NCBI GenBank assembly: GCA_965214565.1
Contig: OZ243951.1
Span: 1,984,001-2,048,000 of the forward strand
Length of the DNA stretch: 64,000 nt
Reading direction: 5' to 3'
Source: VXYK01 sp965214565
Lineage (GTDB): Bacteria > Actinomycetota > Acidimicrobiia > Acidimicrobiales > Aldehydirespiratoraceae
Shown here: in pieces, positions 25,324-34,800 of the stretch
How positions within the stretch are numbered: position 1 is the first letter of the stretch
Layout: each line of letters starts with the position of its first letter
Notes under the pieces: model-generated
Seen by the model: only the letters and a program-made list of their open reading frames with translations
The model's database searches: none
Told to the model about the DNA's origin: nothing
Program-made: the position numbers and the translations under genes

Positions 25324-26181
25324 TTGTCTGTTCTGCTTGCCGGTATGGCGTCGGCTCTGTTGGGATGCGGCGATTTCTTCGCAGGTGTCGGCGGACGTCG
25401 AACGGGTCACCCGGGTTCGGCGATAGCGATTGCCTGGGTGGCTTCGCTCGTCGGCGGAGTGGTGGCCGGCGTCTACGTGCTGATCTTTCAGCCCAACGCC
25501 TTCAGCCTCGACGACCTGCTCTGGACCCTCGCAGCCATCCTGTTCTTCTCGTTGGCGCGCCCGCTGCTGTACCTGGGTATGGAACGGGGACCGATGGCGA
25601 TCTTCGCTCCGGTCATCGGGGTGGTCGGACTGGTCGTACCCGCATTTGTTGGACCGCTCACTGGCCAGGCTCTCAAGGGATTGGAGCTGCTGGGAGTACT
25701 GTTGGCCGTTCCGGCGGTGGTGCTGGTCGTGGCAGAAGGCAAGTTTCCCACCATCGACTCCGTCCGCCACAGCCCGGCGCTGGGGCTGGGGGTGATCACG
25801 GGTGCCTTGATCGGTGCCACAAGCCTGTGTTTCGGTCAGATCGACCCAGACGCCGGAGCAATGCCGGCCTTCCTGGTACAGGCTGGCGCAGTGATACTGA
25901 TCCCGCTTGCTGCCAGGGCGTTCAGGCCCATGGCACCGCTGCGAGCCGATGTTCTCCGTTTCGGTCTGCTGGTCGGATTCGTTGATGCGGGTGCCATCAT
26001 CGGGAGCGTGATCGCATATCAGCGCGGCAATGTTGCGGTGGTCGCGGCGATCATCGGTTTCGCTCCAGCAGTGACGATCACTCTGGCTTGGCGGGTGTTC
26101 GGCGAGAAAGTCTGGCGTTGGCAGTGGGTTGGCGCCGGTTTGGCCACCGTCTCAATCTTGATGTTCGCGGCGGCCCAGTGA
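25324..26181 (+). CDS. EamA/DMT-family transporter
   Basis: A 285-residue membrane protein with ten hydrophobic segments in two EamA halves (for example GVVAGVYVLIF, IFAPVIGVVGLVVPAF, VVAAIIGFAPAVTITLAWRV). Members export metabolites or amino acids; the substrate is unknown. The start is TTG at 25324, with ATG 25345 as the alternative. The last helix ends WVGAGLATVSILMFAAAQ. It precedes the aminotransferase by 80 bp on the same strand. Confidence 0.85.
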   Translation: MSVLLAGMASALLGCGDFFAGVGGRRTGHPGSAIAIAWVASLVGGVVAGVYVLIFQPNAFSLDDLLWTLAAILFFSLARPLLYLGMERGPMAIFAPVIGVVGLVVPAFVGPLTGQALKGLELLGVLLAVPAVVLVVAEGKFPTIDSVRHSPALGLGVITGALIGATSLCFGQIDPDAGAMPAFLVQAGAVILIPLAARAFRPMAPLRADVLRFGLLVGFVDAGAIIGSVIAYQRGNVAVVAAIIGFAPAVTITLAWRVFGEKVWRWQWVGAGLATVSILMFAAAQ

Positions 26182-26261
26182 GCGGTGTGCCATTGTCTTT
26201 GGTCGAGTATCTTTGGCCGCGCGTCCAGTTGCCGTCCCGCCATAGCCGATAGGGGAATCGA

Positions 26262-27485
26262 ATGACTCCAGCACTGCTCCACCCGTTTGCCTCCCCGGCC
26301 AAGGCAGCAGGCGACTTCCTGTCGCTTGTGCGTGGCGAGGGCAGTCGCGTCTTCGATGCCAACGGCAAGTCCTACATTGACGGTCTCGCCAACCTTTGGC
26401 TGTGCCAGGTTGGTCACGGACGCCGCGAGATCATTGATGCCGTAGCCGCTCAGATGAGCGAGCTTGAGTGTTACAACACCTTCAACCCGTTCACGAACCC
26501 GGCCGCTGATGCTGCAGCAGAATCGGTCAGGGTGCGCTCACCGCACCCCGATGGCCGCGTCTTCTTCGGGCTCGGCGGGTCCGATGCGGTGGACACCGCT
26601 CTCAAGTTGGCACGCATGACGATGCAGCGCCGAGGCGATGCCGACCGTCAGGTCATTATCCGCCGTGAGGGCGGGTATCACGGAACCAATATGGGAGGCA
26701 CGAGCGCTCAGGGCATCGCTTTGAACCGCGAAGGATGGGGCGACCTGGTGCCGCATTTCGTGGAGGTGCCCCGCAACGACATCGAGGCGATGGCTCGAGC
26801 ATTCGCGGATCACGGCGAGCGCATCGCCGCGGTGCTCACCGAGCCGGTGCAGGGTGCCGGGGGGGTGTGGCCGCCTCCCGAAGGATACATGCCGGCGCTT
26901 CGGAGACTCTGTGACCTCCACGGTTCGCTGCTGATATTCGATGAGGTCATCTGCGGATTCGGGCGGACGGGAGAATGGTTCGGTGCGCAGCGCTTCGGGG
27001 TCGTGCCCGACATGATGACTTTCGCCAAGGGCGTGACTTCGGGCTACCAGCCGTTGTCGGGTGTGATCGTGTCTCGTGAGTTGTGCGCCGAGATGGAGGA
27101 TCCAGACTTCATCTTGCGCACCGGCTACACCTATTCGGGTCACCCGGCTTCGTGCGCGGCGGCTGTCGCCAACATCGATCTGATCGACACTGAAGGACTG
27201 TTGGCCAGGGCGACCGAAATCGGTGCCCAGTTCGAGGCGGGACTGAAGGCTCTTGCCGATGACGGCACCATCGAGAGTTATCGTGGTGACGGGGCAGTGT
27301 GGGCGGCCGAACTCGGCTATGACACGATGGCCGTATGGAACGGCCTGCTGGACCGCGGGGTGATCGTGCGATCCATGGGTACTGCGCTGGGGATATGCCC
27401 GCCTCTGGTCGTCTCGTCCGCTGAGGTGGAGACCGTGCTCGACGCTATCAGCGACGCCGTGGCCTCAACCGCCAAGCCCGATTAG
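26262..27485 (+). CDS. Class III PLP-dependent aminotransferase
   Basis: A 407-residue subgroup II aminotransferase of the omega-amino acid:pyruvate type. Visible are GLANLWLCQVGHG, the phosphate loop FGLGGSDAVDTALKLAR, YHGTNMGGTS, LLIFDEVICGFGRTGEW (Asp that contacts the pyridine N) and the Schiff-base lysine in FAKGVTSGYQPLSG. The N- and C-termini are complete. The substrate is likely a beta- or omega-amino acid or amine. The adjacent DMT transporter may move a related compound. Confidence 0.92.
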   Translation: MTPALLHPFASPAKAAGDFLSLVRGEGSRVFDANGKSYIDGLANLWLCQVGHGRREIIDAVAAQMSELECYNTFNPFTNPAADAAAESVRVRSPHPDGRVFFGLGGSDAVDTALKLARMTMQRRGDADRQVIIRREGGYHGTNMGGTSAQGIALNREGWGDLVPHFVEVPRNDIEAMARAFADHGERIAAVLTEPVQGAGGVWPPPEGYMPALRRLCDLHGSLLIFDEVICGFGRTGEWFGAQRFGVVPDMMTFAKGVTSGYQPLSGVIVSRELCAEMEDPDFILRTGYTYSGHPASCAAAVANIDLIDTEGLLARATEIGAQFEAGLKALADDGTIESYRGDGAVWAAELGYDTMAVWNGLLDRGVIVRSMGTALGICPPLVVSSAEVETVLDAISDAVASTAKPD

Positions 27486-27517
27486 CGCCCGATCCCTAGA
27501 GCTGTACACGTCGTCTG

Positions 27518-28888
27518 TCAACCCGACTGTTCTGGAGCGAACTCGAAGACGACGTTGGCTTTGCCGGCTTCGATGTCGGTGTGGTCGAGATGGTGGATGA
27601 TCGTGACCTTCTGGACGCCGCAGTCCCCGAATTCGTCGCAGCTGATCGCGCCGATCAGTCCTTGGTAGTCCTCCACCGCATCCATATGGCTCCGAACGGT
27701 GGCCCGGTCGATCACCAGGTCGCCGTCGACGACTTCTGATGCTGCCCGCACGGCTTCAAGCAGCAAGGTTGTGGCATCGTAAGCGTGGGCCCAGTATCCG
27801 AAACTCGGCGGCTCTCCGTAGGTGTCTATGTAGGCATACAGGACCTCGTCGGCGGTTCTGCCGGTGCTCTGGTTGAGAGCACTGCCGTATCTTGTGTCCG
27901 GGCCCGAGAAGTAGATGCCCTCGGACTGCGGCAATTTCATGAAGCTCTCGACGAGCAGCGCCGCGTCGGTCAGCATTGTCACTTCCTCGAGGCCCGAGAC
28001 CTTGCGCGCCTGGTCGGCTACAAAGTCGCCTGCGGGCTGGAAAATCGGAAAGAACAGCGCTTCGGGGTTTCCCGTCGCTACCTCTGTGAGTATCGGCACC
28101 ATGTCGGTGTCCTCTTTGTTCACCGCGCTGAAGGCGGTGAGCGATCCCCCCAAGTCTTCGTAATTGTCGGCGAAGGCCCGGGCCACCGACTCGGAGTAGG
28201 GGTCGCCGTCGTGAATTACCGCCGCGCTGCTCAAGTCGAGTTGCCCGTGGACGAAGCGCGCCATGGTCTGACCCATGTACAACCCGTTGTTCGACGTGCG
28301 GTAGTAGCCGCGGTTGTAGTTGCTGTTGGGGTTGCCGGCGAGGTCGGAGGTCAGCAGTGGGGAGGTGTTCGACGGGGCGATCATGGTCATGCCCGCGTTG
28401 GTGATCAGTGGTGCGGCGGCGGTGGCGGCGACGGAGCAGGTCGTGCCTATCACTCCGACGACGTCTTGGTCTGCGACGATTGTCTGTGCAGCGGCCTGCC
28501 CGCCGTCGCTGGAGCAGAACTCGTCGAGTCCGGCGCCGAGGTCTACCTCGAAGCCGTGTATCAGGCCGAAATCGGCTATGGCCAGTTCGATGCCGCGTTG
28601 ATTGGGGATGCCCAAGGCCGCGGCGTCGCCGGTGATGGAGTTGAGCGAGCGGATCTGGACGGCTTCGCCGGGCGTCACGACGACGGTCCCGAGCGAGACG
28701 TCGCTGGTGGTCGTCGAACTGCTGGTGCTGCTGGAACTGCCGTCTCCGCAGGCTGCCAAGGCTGTAAGGGCGAGGGCTAGGAGCGGGTACCCGAGCGTCA
28801 GCTTGGCAGTTCGGTGTCTGAGGGTCCGCCTGAAGGGTCCCGTGCTATCAGTTCTTGCGGTCGACTCGTTCCCGAGGATCGTCTCCAT
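27518..28888 (-). CDS. ABC-type branched-chain-amino-acid-like substrate-binding lipoprotein
   Basis: A type I periplasmic-binding-fold protein of 456 residues. The lipobox is LTALAACGDGSSSS (Cys at about residue 47), followed by a Ser/Thr linker and the family opener VQIRSLNSITGDAAALGIPNQRGIELAI, then VIGTTCSVAATAAAPL and MIAPSNTSPLLT. The predicted N-terminus before the lipoprotein helix is long (METILGNEST...), so the true start may lie downstream. No permease or ATPase is adjacent, so it must use a remote transporter or act in signalling. Confidence 0.88.
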   Translation of the reverse strand: METILGNESTARTDSTGPFRRTLRHRTAKLTLGYPLLALALTALAACGDGSSSSTSSSTTTSDVSLGTVVVTPGEAVQIRSLNSITGDAAALGIPNQRGIELAIADFGLIHGFEVDLGAGLDEFCSSDGGQAAAQTIVADQDVVGVIGTTCSVAATAAAPLITNAGMTMIAPSNTSPLLTSDLAGNPNSNYNRGYYRTSNNGLYMGQTMARFVHGQLDLSSAAVIHDGDPYSESVARAFADNYEDLGGSLTAFSAVNKEDTDMVPILTEVATGNPEALFFPIFQPAGDFVADQARKVSGLEEVTMLTDAALLVESFMKLPQSEGIYFSGPDTRYGSALNQSTGRTADEVLYAYIDTYGEPPSFGYWAHAYDATTLLLEAVRAASEVVDGDLVIDRATVRSHMDAVEDYQGLIGAISCDEFGDCGVQKVTIIHHLDHTDIEAGKANVVFEFAPEQSG

Positions 28889-28979
28889 CCGAGCAGTATT
28901 ACCGGCGCTGCGCGGTTCCGTCGGCCGTCACCGGCAATGCTGGCGCGTTTCGACGCGTTGAGGCGTCTATTGTTGAACG

Positions 28980-30428
28980 ATGAACGATGAGGTGTTTGCC
29001 GGTCACGAAGCCCTCACCTTCGATGACCTGTTGATCGTGCCCGGCTGGAGTGAGGTGCTCCCCGCTGATGTGGATTTGACCACCATGCTTGCGGGGATCG
29101 AACTGCGAGTGCCCCTGATGTCCGCGGCCATGGACACTGTCACCGAAGCTCCTCTCGCCATCGCCATCGCCCGGGCGGGCGGGATCGGTGTGCTGCATCG
29201 AAATCTTTCTGTCTCCGAGCAGGCCGAAGAGGTCGAACGGGTGAAACTGGCCCAGGCGGGGATGATCGGCTCGCCCGTCAGCCTCTCCCCACAGGCATCC
29301 CTCAACGACGCTGAGGAGTTGATGGCGAACCACAAGATCAGCGGCGTCCCGATCTGTGAATCTTCGGGACGGCTGGTCGGCATCCTGACCAACCGCGATG
29401 TCCGTTTCTGCACAGCGGACGAGTACTCGAGGCCCGTGACCGACTTCATGACCGCAGAACCGCTGGTCACGGCCCCCGTGGGGACCGGCCTCGAGGAGGC
29501 GGTGGCGATCCTGCACCGTCACCGGATCGAGAAGCTCCCGTTGGTGGACGACGAGGGGGTCCTCGCAGGCTTGATCACCGTGAAGGACATCGCCAAACGG
29601 ATCGAGTACCCCGACAGCACGCTCGACGCCGCCGGGCGGCTCAGGGTGGCCGCGGCGATAGGGGTCAACGACACCGCGCAGCGAGCGGAGGCTCTGGTTG
29701 CTGCCGGCGTCGACATGCTGGTCGTCGACACAGCGCATGGGCACACCGCTGGGGTGGTCGACGCGGTTCGCACGATCAAGTCGGGTTGGCCCGATGTGGT
29801 TGTTGTGGGCGGCAACGTTGTCACCGCTGAGGGTGTGGCAGCCCTGGTGGATGCTGGTGCCGATGTCGTCAAGGTCGGTGTCGGGGCGGGCAGTATCTGC
29901 ACCACGCGGGTGGTCGCGGGCGCGGGGATGCCCCAGATGAGCGCGATCCACGACTGCGTCCGAGTCGCCCGTGAGTGTTCGGTTCCGCTGATCGCTGACG
30001 GTGGGGTTGTTGCTTCGGGCGACATCGTCAAGGCCTTCGTGGCCGGTGCCGACGCGGTGATGTTGGGCAACCTGTTGGCTGGCGTGGACGAGGCCCCCGG
30101 CGAGTTGGAACTCGTAGAGGGCGCCATGTGGAAGACTTATCGCGGCATGGGTTCGGCGGGTGCAATGCGGGGGCGTGCCAGTGACCGCTACGGTACCGGG
30201 CAGGCTGCCGGCAAGCATGTGGCCGAGGGGGTGGAGGCCCGGGTGCGTTACGCCGGGCCACTCTCAGAGCTCGTCGGTCAGTTGACCGGTGGCCTGCGTT
30301 CGGGTATGGGTTACGCAGGCGCTGCGAGCCTCGCAGACCTGCAACACCGGACCCGTCTCGTGCGGATCACCGGCGCCGGCCTGCGCGAGAGCCACCCCCA
30401 CGACGTAGACGTCCTGCGCGACGACTGA
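28980..30428 (+). CDS. guaB: Inosine-5'-monophosphate dehydrogenase
   Basis: A 482-residue IMPDH, which oxidises IMP to XMP in guanine nucleotide synthesis. The TIM barrel begins ALTFDDLLIVPGWS and AAMDTVTEAPLAIAIA. A CBS pair (about residues 100-215) is inserted. The catalytic loop is VGAGSICTTRVVAGAG with the active-site Cys, then IADGGVVASGDIVKAFVAGADAVMLG and MGSAGAM. The flap reads GVEARVRYAGPLSELVGQLTGGLRSGMGYAGA. All core motifs are present. Confidence 0.94.
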   Translation: MNDEVFAGHEALTFDDLLIVPGWSEVLPADVDLTTMLAGIELRVPLMSAAMDTVTEAPLAIAIARAGGIGVLHRNLSVSEQAEEVERVKLAQAGMIGSPVSLSPQASLNDAEELMANHKISGVPICESSGRLVGILTNRDVRFCTADEYSRPVTDFMTAEPLVTAPVGTGLEEAVAILHRHRIEKLPLVDDEGVLAGLITVKDIAKRIEYPDSTLDAAGRLRVAAAIGVNDTAQRAEALVAAGVDMLVVDTAHGHTAGVVDAVRTIKSGWPDVVVVGGNVVTAEGVAALVDAGADVVKVGVGAGSICTTRVVAGAGMPQMSAIHDCVRVARECSVPLIADGGVVASGDIVKAFVAGADAVMLGNLLAGVDEAPGELELVEGAMWKTYRGMGSAGAMRGRASDRYGTGQAAGKHVAEGVEARVRYAGPLSELVGQLTGGLRSGMGYAGAASLADLQHRTRLVRITGAGLRESHPHDVDVLRDD

Positions 30429-30508
30429 GGTTCTCAGAGCGGTTGTCTCTGCGCACGGCCTCGCCGCAATCACGAGGCGCAATCACGAGGCACGATCATG
30501 AGTGTCTG

Positions 30509-30537
30509 TTGACCCTGTATGGTGCATCGGGTAAAAT
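30509..30537 (+). promoter_or_regulatory. Sigma-70-type promoter for the RTX gene
   Basis: TTGACC (30509-30514), a 17-bp spacer and TAAAAT (30532-30537) form a near-consensus promoter 46 bp before the GTG of the RTX gene. It drives the only strong candidate transcript into the rtx-T1SS cluster. Confidence 0.6.
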
Positions 30538-30582
30538 CAGCGCTCGACAATCGATGTTGTGGACACGGAAAGGAGAGCAGCA

Positions 30583-31098
30583 GTGGCACAGCAGACTGGT
30601 ACAAGTGGTGACGACGTCCTCAAGGGTAAGCTTCGGCAGGACGATGAGATACGCGGCCAGGCCGGTGACGACACCATCTATGGCTACGAAGGGGACGACA
30701 AGCTCTACGGTGGTGAGGGTCACGACACGATCGCAGGCGGCGATGGTGACGACCGCATCTACGGCGGAGCAGGCGACGACAGCCTGTGGGGTGACGGTAC
30801 TCGTTCAGATGTCGCGATCGCAGGCGCGACCGACTTCGACACGTTCATCTTCGAGCCCGGCAACGGAAATGACACGATCCGAGACTTCAATCTCAACGAG
30901 GACCGCATCGACCTCTCCCACTTCAACTCGATCTCCCAGATGTCCGACTTGAACATCCAGCAGCAGGGCCAGCACACCTTGATCTCGCTGGAATCACAGA
31001 GTGGCGGCACGATCAGCCTTCTGGGAGTCAACGCCTCAGATCTGGACTCGGGCGACTTCATATTTCAAGGCGCGTCCGATGCAGACGCCGCCGGCTAG
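30583..31098 (+). CDS. Small RTX (hemolysin-type calcium-binding repeat) protein
   Basis: A 171-residue acidic protein with five consecutive GGxGxDxxx nonapeptides (QAGDDTIYG, YEGDDKLYG, GEGHDTIAG, GDGDDRIYG, GAGDDSLWG) at residues ~28-75. They are followed by the classic RTX C-terminal domain FEPGNGNDTIRDFNLNEDRI. It has no signal peptide. The C-terminal half is typical of proteins secreted by type I systems, and the ATPase and adaptor genes follow. It has no enzymatic domain, so a binding, adhesive or surface-layer role is possible. The GTG at 30583 has GGAGAG upstream; an in-frame GTG at 30559 (VDTERRAAV) is weaker. Confidence 0.88.
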   Translation: MAQQTGTSGDDVLKGKLRQDDEIRGQAGDDTIYGYEGDDKLYGGEGHDTIAGGDGDDRIYGGAGDDSLWGDGTRSDVAIAGATDFDTFIFEPGNGNDTIRDFNLNEDRIDLSHFNSISQMSDLNIQQQGQHTLISLESQSGGTISLLGVNASDLDSGDFIFQGASDADAAG

Positions 31099-31184
31099 TT
31101 CCGGCCTGTTGACTATGAGCCTCAGACGGCCGTCGGCCCACGGAGGCAAGATCAACAGAACTGACCGGTAGACCTTCAACCAGG

Positions 31185-33167
31185 GTGACCGTTTCAGGAG
31201 GCAGTACCCGGGAGATCCAGGGGGTGCTATCGGAGAGCCGTCGGCTCTTTGCTGTCTGCGCGCTGTTCAGCGTCTTTGTCAACCTGCTGATGTTGACGGG
31301 TCCGCTGTTCATGCTTCAGGTGTACGACCGCGTCCTGTCTTCGCGCTCTGAGGCGACCCTGTTGGCGTTGATTGCGATTGTTGCCTTCCTCTTCGTGATG
31401 ATGGGCGTGCTCGACTATGCACGCGGCCGGGTGCTGGCCCGTGCCGGCGCCCGTCTCTATGTGCGTCTCAACCCCCGGGTGCTGCGGGCGGTGATCGACA
31501 GGTCAACCTCGCCCAGCGAACGCTCGCAACCCTCGACCGGCCCTCAGGATCTCGCCGCGATCCAACGTTTCGCTACCAGCACCGGTCCTTTCGCTTTCTT
31601 CGATATGCCTTGGACGCCTGTGTTTCTAGGTGTCCTGTTCATCTTTCACTGGGTTCTCGGGTTGGTTGCGGTGTTGTCGGGTCTGTTGCTGGTCGTGATT
31701 GCACTGTTCGGGCAGTATCGCACGGCGGGGTTGCAGGAGAGGCTCTGGGTGTCAGCGAACCGTTCGACTTTCTTCATCGAGCAGATGCGTGCCGGTGGGG
31801 AGACGGTACACGGTCTGGGGATGCAGAATGCGGTCGTCGCCCGCTCGCGCCAGCTCAACGATGTGGCGCTTGAGGAGACGGTCACTGCTTCGGACAGGCT
31901 GGGCTTCTTCAGTGTCCTGTCCAAGACGCTGCGGCTTTTCGCGCAGTCGCTGATGCTCGGGGTCGGTGCTTGGCTTGCCATTCGGGGCGAGATAACTCCC
32001 GGGCTCATGATTGCCGCTTCCATCCTGCTCGGTCGGGCGCTTGCGCCGATCGACCAGGCGATCGGCCAGTGGCCTCTGCTGCAACGGACCCTCTCAGCCT
32101 ACCGGTCACTCTCCTCGCTGCTGGAAGCGAGTCCGGTAGCGGCGACGCGCACGAAATTGCCCAAGCCGCAAGCGCTGCTGCATGCACGGCAGGTCGTGGT
32201 TGCGCCGCCGGGGGCTCGGTATGCGACCGTGCGCAACGCGTCGCTGCAGTTGGGGCCGGGGCAGGCGGCCGGGATTGCGGGGCCTTCGGCCTCGGGCAAG
32301 ACCACTTTCGCCCGCGCTCTGGCGGGAGTGTGGCCAACCGCCGGAGGCTCGATTCGCCTCGACGGTGCAGAGCTGGACCAGTACGGCGATGATCTGGGTC
32401 GGCACATCGGCTACCTGCCACAGGAGGTTGTCCTGTTCGACGGCACGGTGGCCGAGAACATAGCTCGGCTCTCACCCGATGCGACCGACGAGCAGATTGT
32501 TGAAGCCGCCAAGCGCACCGGTGCCCACGAGATGATCCTCGGACTGCCTGACGGGTACGACTTCAGGGTGTCGGCTGGTGGGGCGGCGCTGTCGGGCGGG
32601 CAGCGGCAGCGCATCGCGCTGGCCCGCGCCTTCTTTGGTTCGCCGGTCATCGTGGTGATGGACGAGCCCGACTCGAATCTCGACGCGGAGGGCGCGATGG
32701 CATTGGCGCGCGCAGTTGAGGGTCATAAGAGCCGTGGCGGTGCGGCGGTGATCGTTGCCCATCGGCATGGTGCATTCGCGCAGTGCGATGTTGTCTACCT
32801 GATGGAGAACGGTCGCCCTGTGCCTGCCGGCCAACGCGACGGCTTCCATCCCGTCCGCTCGGTGGTGGGTGCCGGTTCGGGCAGTGTCGTGCCGAAGCCG
32901 TCGGCCGCCGCGGGGGTCTCACCTGAGGATCCCGCCGACCCCGGCGATCCCGGCTCGAATGATCCCGCCGATCCCGGTGTCCGCGGTGTTCCCGGTGATC
33001 TTGGCGGTTCCGGTGGTCCCGGTGCTGCCGGTTCGAATCTGCGGCAGGGGCGTGTTGATGCCGCCATTGCCCGTCTGAGGGGTCGCAGCGGATCGTCCCA
33101 CACCGCAGGCAGCGGTGTTGCAGGCTCATCGGCTGCAGATGAGGAACCCGAGGAAGGGGACCGGTGA
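31185..33167 (+). CDS. Type I secretion ABC permease/ATPase (PrtD-like)
   Basis: A 660-residue exporter half-transporter. About five or six membrane helices (SVFVNLLMLTGPLFMLQVYDR, LIAIVAFLFVMMGVLDYA, FFDMPWTPVFLGVLFIFHW) precede an ATPase with Walker A GPSASGKTTF, signature LSGGQRQR, Walker B VIVVMDEPDSNLDAEG and the H-loop VAHRHG. There is no C39 peptidase, as in PrtD/AprD exporters. The last ~110 residues are a Gly/Pro/Asp low-complexity tail (DPADPGDPGSNDPADPG) not needed for transport. The GTG at 31185 is the start. Confidence 0.92.
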   Translation: MTVSGGSTREIQGVLSESRRLFAVCALFSVFVNLLMLTGPLFMLQVYDRVLSSRSEATLLALIAIVAFLFVMMGVLDYARGRVLARAGARLYVRLNPRVLRAVIDRSTSPSERSQPSTGPQDLAAIQRFATSTGPFAFFDMPWTPVFLGVLFIFHWVLGLVAVLSGLLLVVIALFGQYRTAGLQERLWVSANRSTFFIEQMRAGGETVHGLGMQNAVVARSRQLNDVALEETVTASDRLGFFSVLSKTLRLFAQSLMLGVGAWLAIRGEITPGLMIAASILLGRALAPIDQAIGQWPLLQRTLSAYRSLSSLLEASPVAATRTKLPKPQALLHARQVVVAPPGARYATVRNASLQLGPGQAAGIAGPSASGKTTFARALAGVWPTAGGSIRLDGAELDQYGDDLGRHIGYLPQEVVLFDGTVAENIARLSPDATDEQIVEAAKRTGAHEMILGLPDGYDFRVSAGGAALSGGQRQRIALARAFFGSPVIVVMDEPDSNLDAEGAMALARAVEGHKSRGGAAVIVAHRHGAFAQCDVVYLMENGRPVPAGQRDGFHPVRSVVGAGSGSVVPKPSAAAGVSPEDPADPGDPGSNDPADPGVRGVPGDLGGSGGPGAAGSNLRQGRVDAAIARLRGRSGSSHTAGSGVAGSSAADEEPEEGDR

Positions 33168-34327
33168 ACGAAGGGTCTGAGACTCGGCGATACTCGGCTC
33201 GGTCAGCGGTGCTGCTGGGGCTGGGGGGGATCGTTGTGCTGGTCGGCGGGCTGCTGGCGTGGAGTATGACGGCCAAGATCACAGGAGCGGTGATCGCCAA
33301 TGGCGAGGTGACGGTCGCTGAGGGAAACCAGACAATCGAACACCTCGACGGCGGTGCTGTCGCTGAACTCTATGTGCGCAACGGCGACCGTGTCTCTGGC
33401 GGGGATCGACTGTTGCGCTTGGCCGATGCCTCGCTGCGAGCCGACCTGGCCACCCTCGAGCTGAACCATGCCGATATGGTTTCGCAGCGCAACCGCCTCG
33501 AGGCAGAACAACGCGGTGGCGAGACTGTCGAATGGGACGAGGCTCTGCTGCTGTCGGCCGAGGACGATCCGGCAGTGCAGGCGCTGATCGACGAGGATCA
33601 AGCACTGTTCGATCGAGGTCTTGTGAACCATCGCCTGCAGGTCGCCATCCTGGGGGAGCACATTTCGCAAGCAGAGGCCGATCTGGGAGCGGTATCAGCC
33701 GGAGATGCCCTTGAAGCCCGGAATCGCATAGTGGAGATGCAGGCACAGATTGCGCAACTCGAGGCGAACCGCAGTTCCGAGGCGGAGGAGCTGCTGCTCG
33801 CGGCTCAACCTGAGGAGCATTTCCTCCAGGAACGGATCCGCCAACTCTCGGCCCGCATTCAACGGGCCACATTGCACGCTCCGACATCGGGCACCGTGTT
33901 CGACCTCGCTGTGTTCGGGCCGGGCGACGTGGTGTTCAAGGGTGAGCCGCTGCTGCAGATTGTGCCGGACGACTCTGAGTTGATCGTGCGGGCCAGGGTC
34001 AGCCCCGCCCATATCGATCAGGTCCACGTCGGGCAGGAGGCGGTCATCCTCTTCACGGCCTTCCCTTTCCGGTCATCGCCTGAGCGGTCAGGGAGTGTCC
34101 TGGGTGTCTCTGCTGACGCTTTCGCCGACCCTGATGTGGGGGAGTCGTGGTATGTGGTCGAGCTCGCCATCGAACCTCTGTCGGATACCGATGGCTACGG
34201 TGATGTGCTTGCTCTCGTGCCGGGGATGCCGGCTGAAGTTCAGATCAGTACCGGGTCGCGTTCGGTGATCAGCTATTTTGTGAAGCCGATCTCGGACTTC
34301 TTCAATCGTTCGCTTCGAGAAGAGTGA
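33164..34327 (+). CDS. HlyD/PrtE-family type I secretion adaptor
   Basis: A 387-residue membrane-fusion protein. One N-terminal helix (AVLLGLGGIVVLVGGLLAWSM) is followed by a lipoyl half (QTIEHLDGGAVAELYVRNGD), a coiled-coil of roughly 100-110 residues (about 100-215), the second lipoyl half (RATLHAPTSGTVFDLAVFGPGD) and a beta-barrel with LVPGMPAEVQISTGSRSVISYF. The coiled coil is on the short side for adaptors that meet TolC. GTG 33164 overlaps the ATPase stop by 4 bp. No TolC-like gene is present in the window. Confidence 0.92.
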   Translation: MNEGSETRRYSARSAVLLGLGGIVVLVGGLLAWSMTAKITGAVIANGEVTVAEGNQTIEHLDGGAVAELYVRNGDRVSGGDRLLRLADASLRADLATLELNHADMVSQRNRLEAEQRGGETVEWDEALLLSAEDDPAVQALIDEDQALFDRGLVNHRLQVAILGEHISQAEADLGAVSAGDALEARNRIVEMQAQIAQLEANRSSEAEELLLAAQPEEHFLQERIRQLSARIQRATLHAPTSGTVFDLAVFGPGDVVFKGEPLLQIVPDDSELIVRARVSPAHIDQVHVGQEAVILFTAFPFRSSPERSGSVLGVSADAFADPDVGESWYVVELAIEPLSDTDGYGDVLALVPGMPAEVQISTGSRSVISYFVKPISDFFNRSLREE

Positions 34328-34339
34328 GGTGAACAGGCC

Positions 34340-34783
34340 GTGACCGCCTCTGGCTCGAGCAGTGAGAACGTATTGGAGTTGTCACTCACCAACGACCTGC
34401 GTGAACTGGCACCGGTGGCAGCGGGGATAGACGAGTTCTGTGCTGACCGCGAGCTGGGTACCCAGCTCAGCTACGCGGTGGATCTGTCAGTCAACGAGAT
34501 CCTCAGTTACTGCATCGCCAACGCCTACGACGATGAGGATGTGCATGCAATCGAGGTGGCGGTCTACCTCGATGAGCAGGAGGTCATGCTGTTGATCGTC
34601 TACGACGGTATCGAGCTTCCTGTGGGCCGCCCCGCCGGTGACGGCAGGCACTCGACCCTCGATGAGGAGAAGTTGGACGAGCTGGGGTTGTTCCTTGTCC
34701 ACCAGGTTATGGACACGGTGAGTTACGAGCGGCAGCAGGGTTGCAATGTCGTCGTGATGACCAAACGCCTGCCGTCAGAGTAG
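34340..34783 (+). CDS. HATPase-type anti-sigma regulatory protein (RsbW/SpoIIAB-like)
   Basis: A 147-residue protein with the GHKL kinase fold. Expected motifs are present: DLSVNEILSYCIANAYD (N box), VYDGIELPVG (G1-like), and LDELGLFLVHQVMDTVSYER, the G2 region with its typical C-terminal end QGCNVVVMTKRL. These proteins bind sigma factors or anti-anti-sigma factors and phosphorylate them. Being 12 bp after the HlyD gene, it may control this cluster. Confidence 0.82.
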   Translation: MTASGSSSENVLELSLTNDLRELAPVAAGIDEFCADRELGTQLSYAVDLSVNEILSYCIANAYDDEDVHAIEVAVYLDEQEVMLLIVYDGIELPVGRPAGDGRHSTLDEEKLDELGLFLVHQVMDTVSYERQQGCNVVVMTKRLPSE

Positions 34784-34800
34784 CCCGAGACCGTTCTGCC

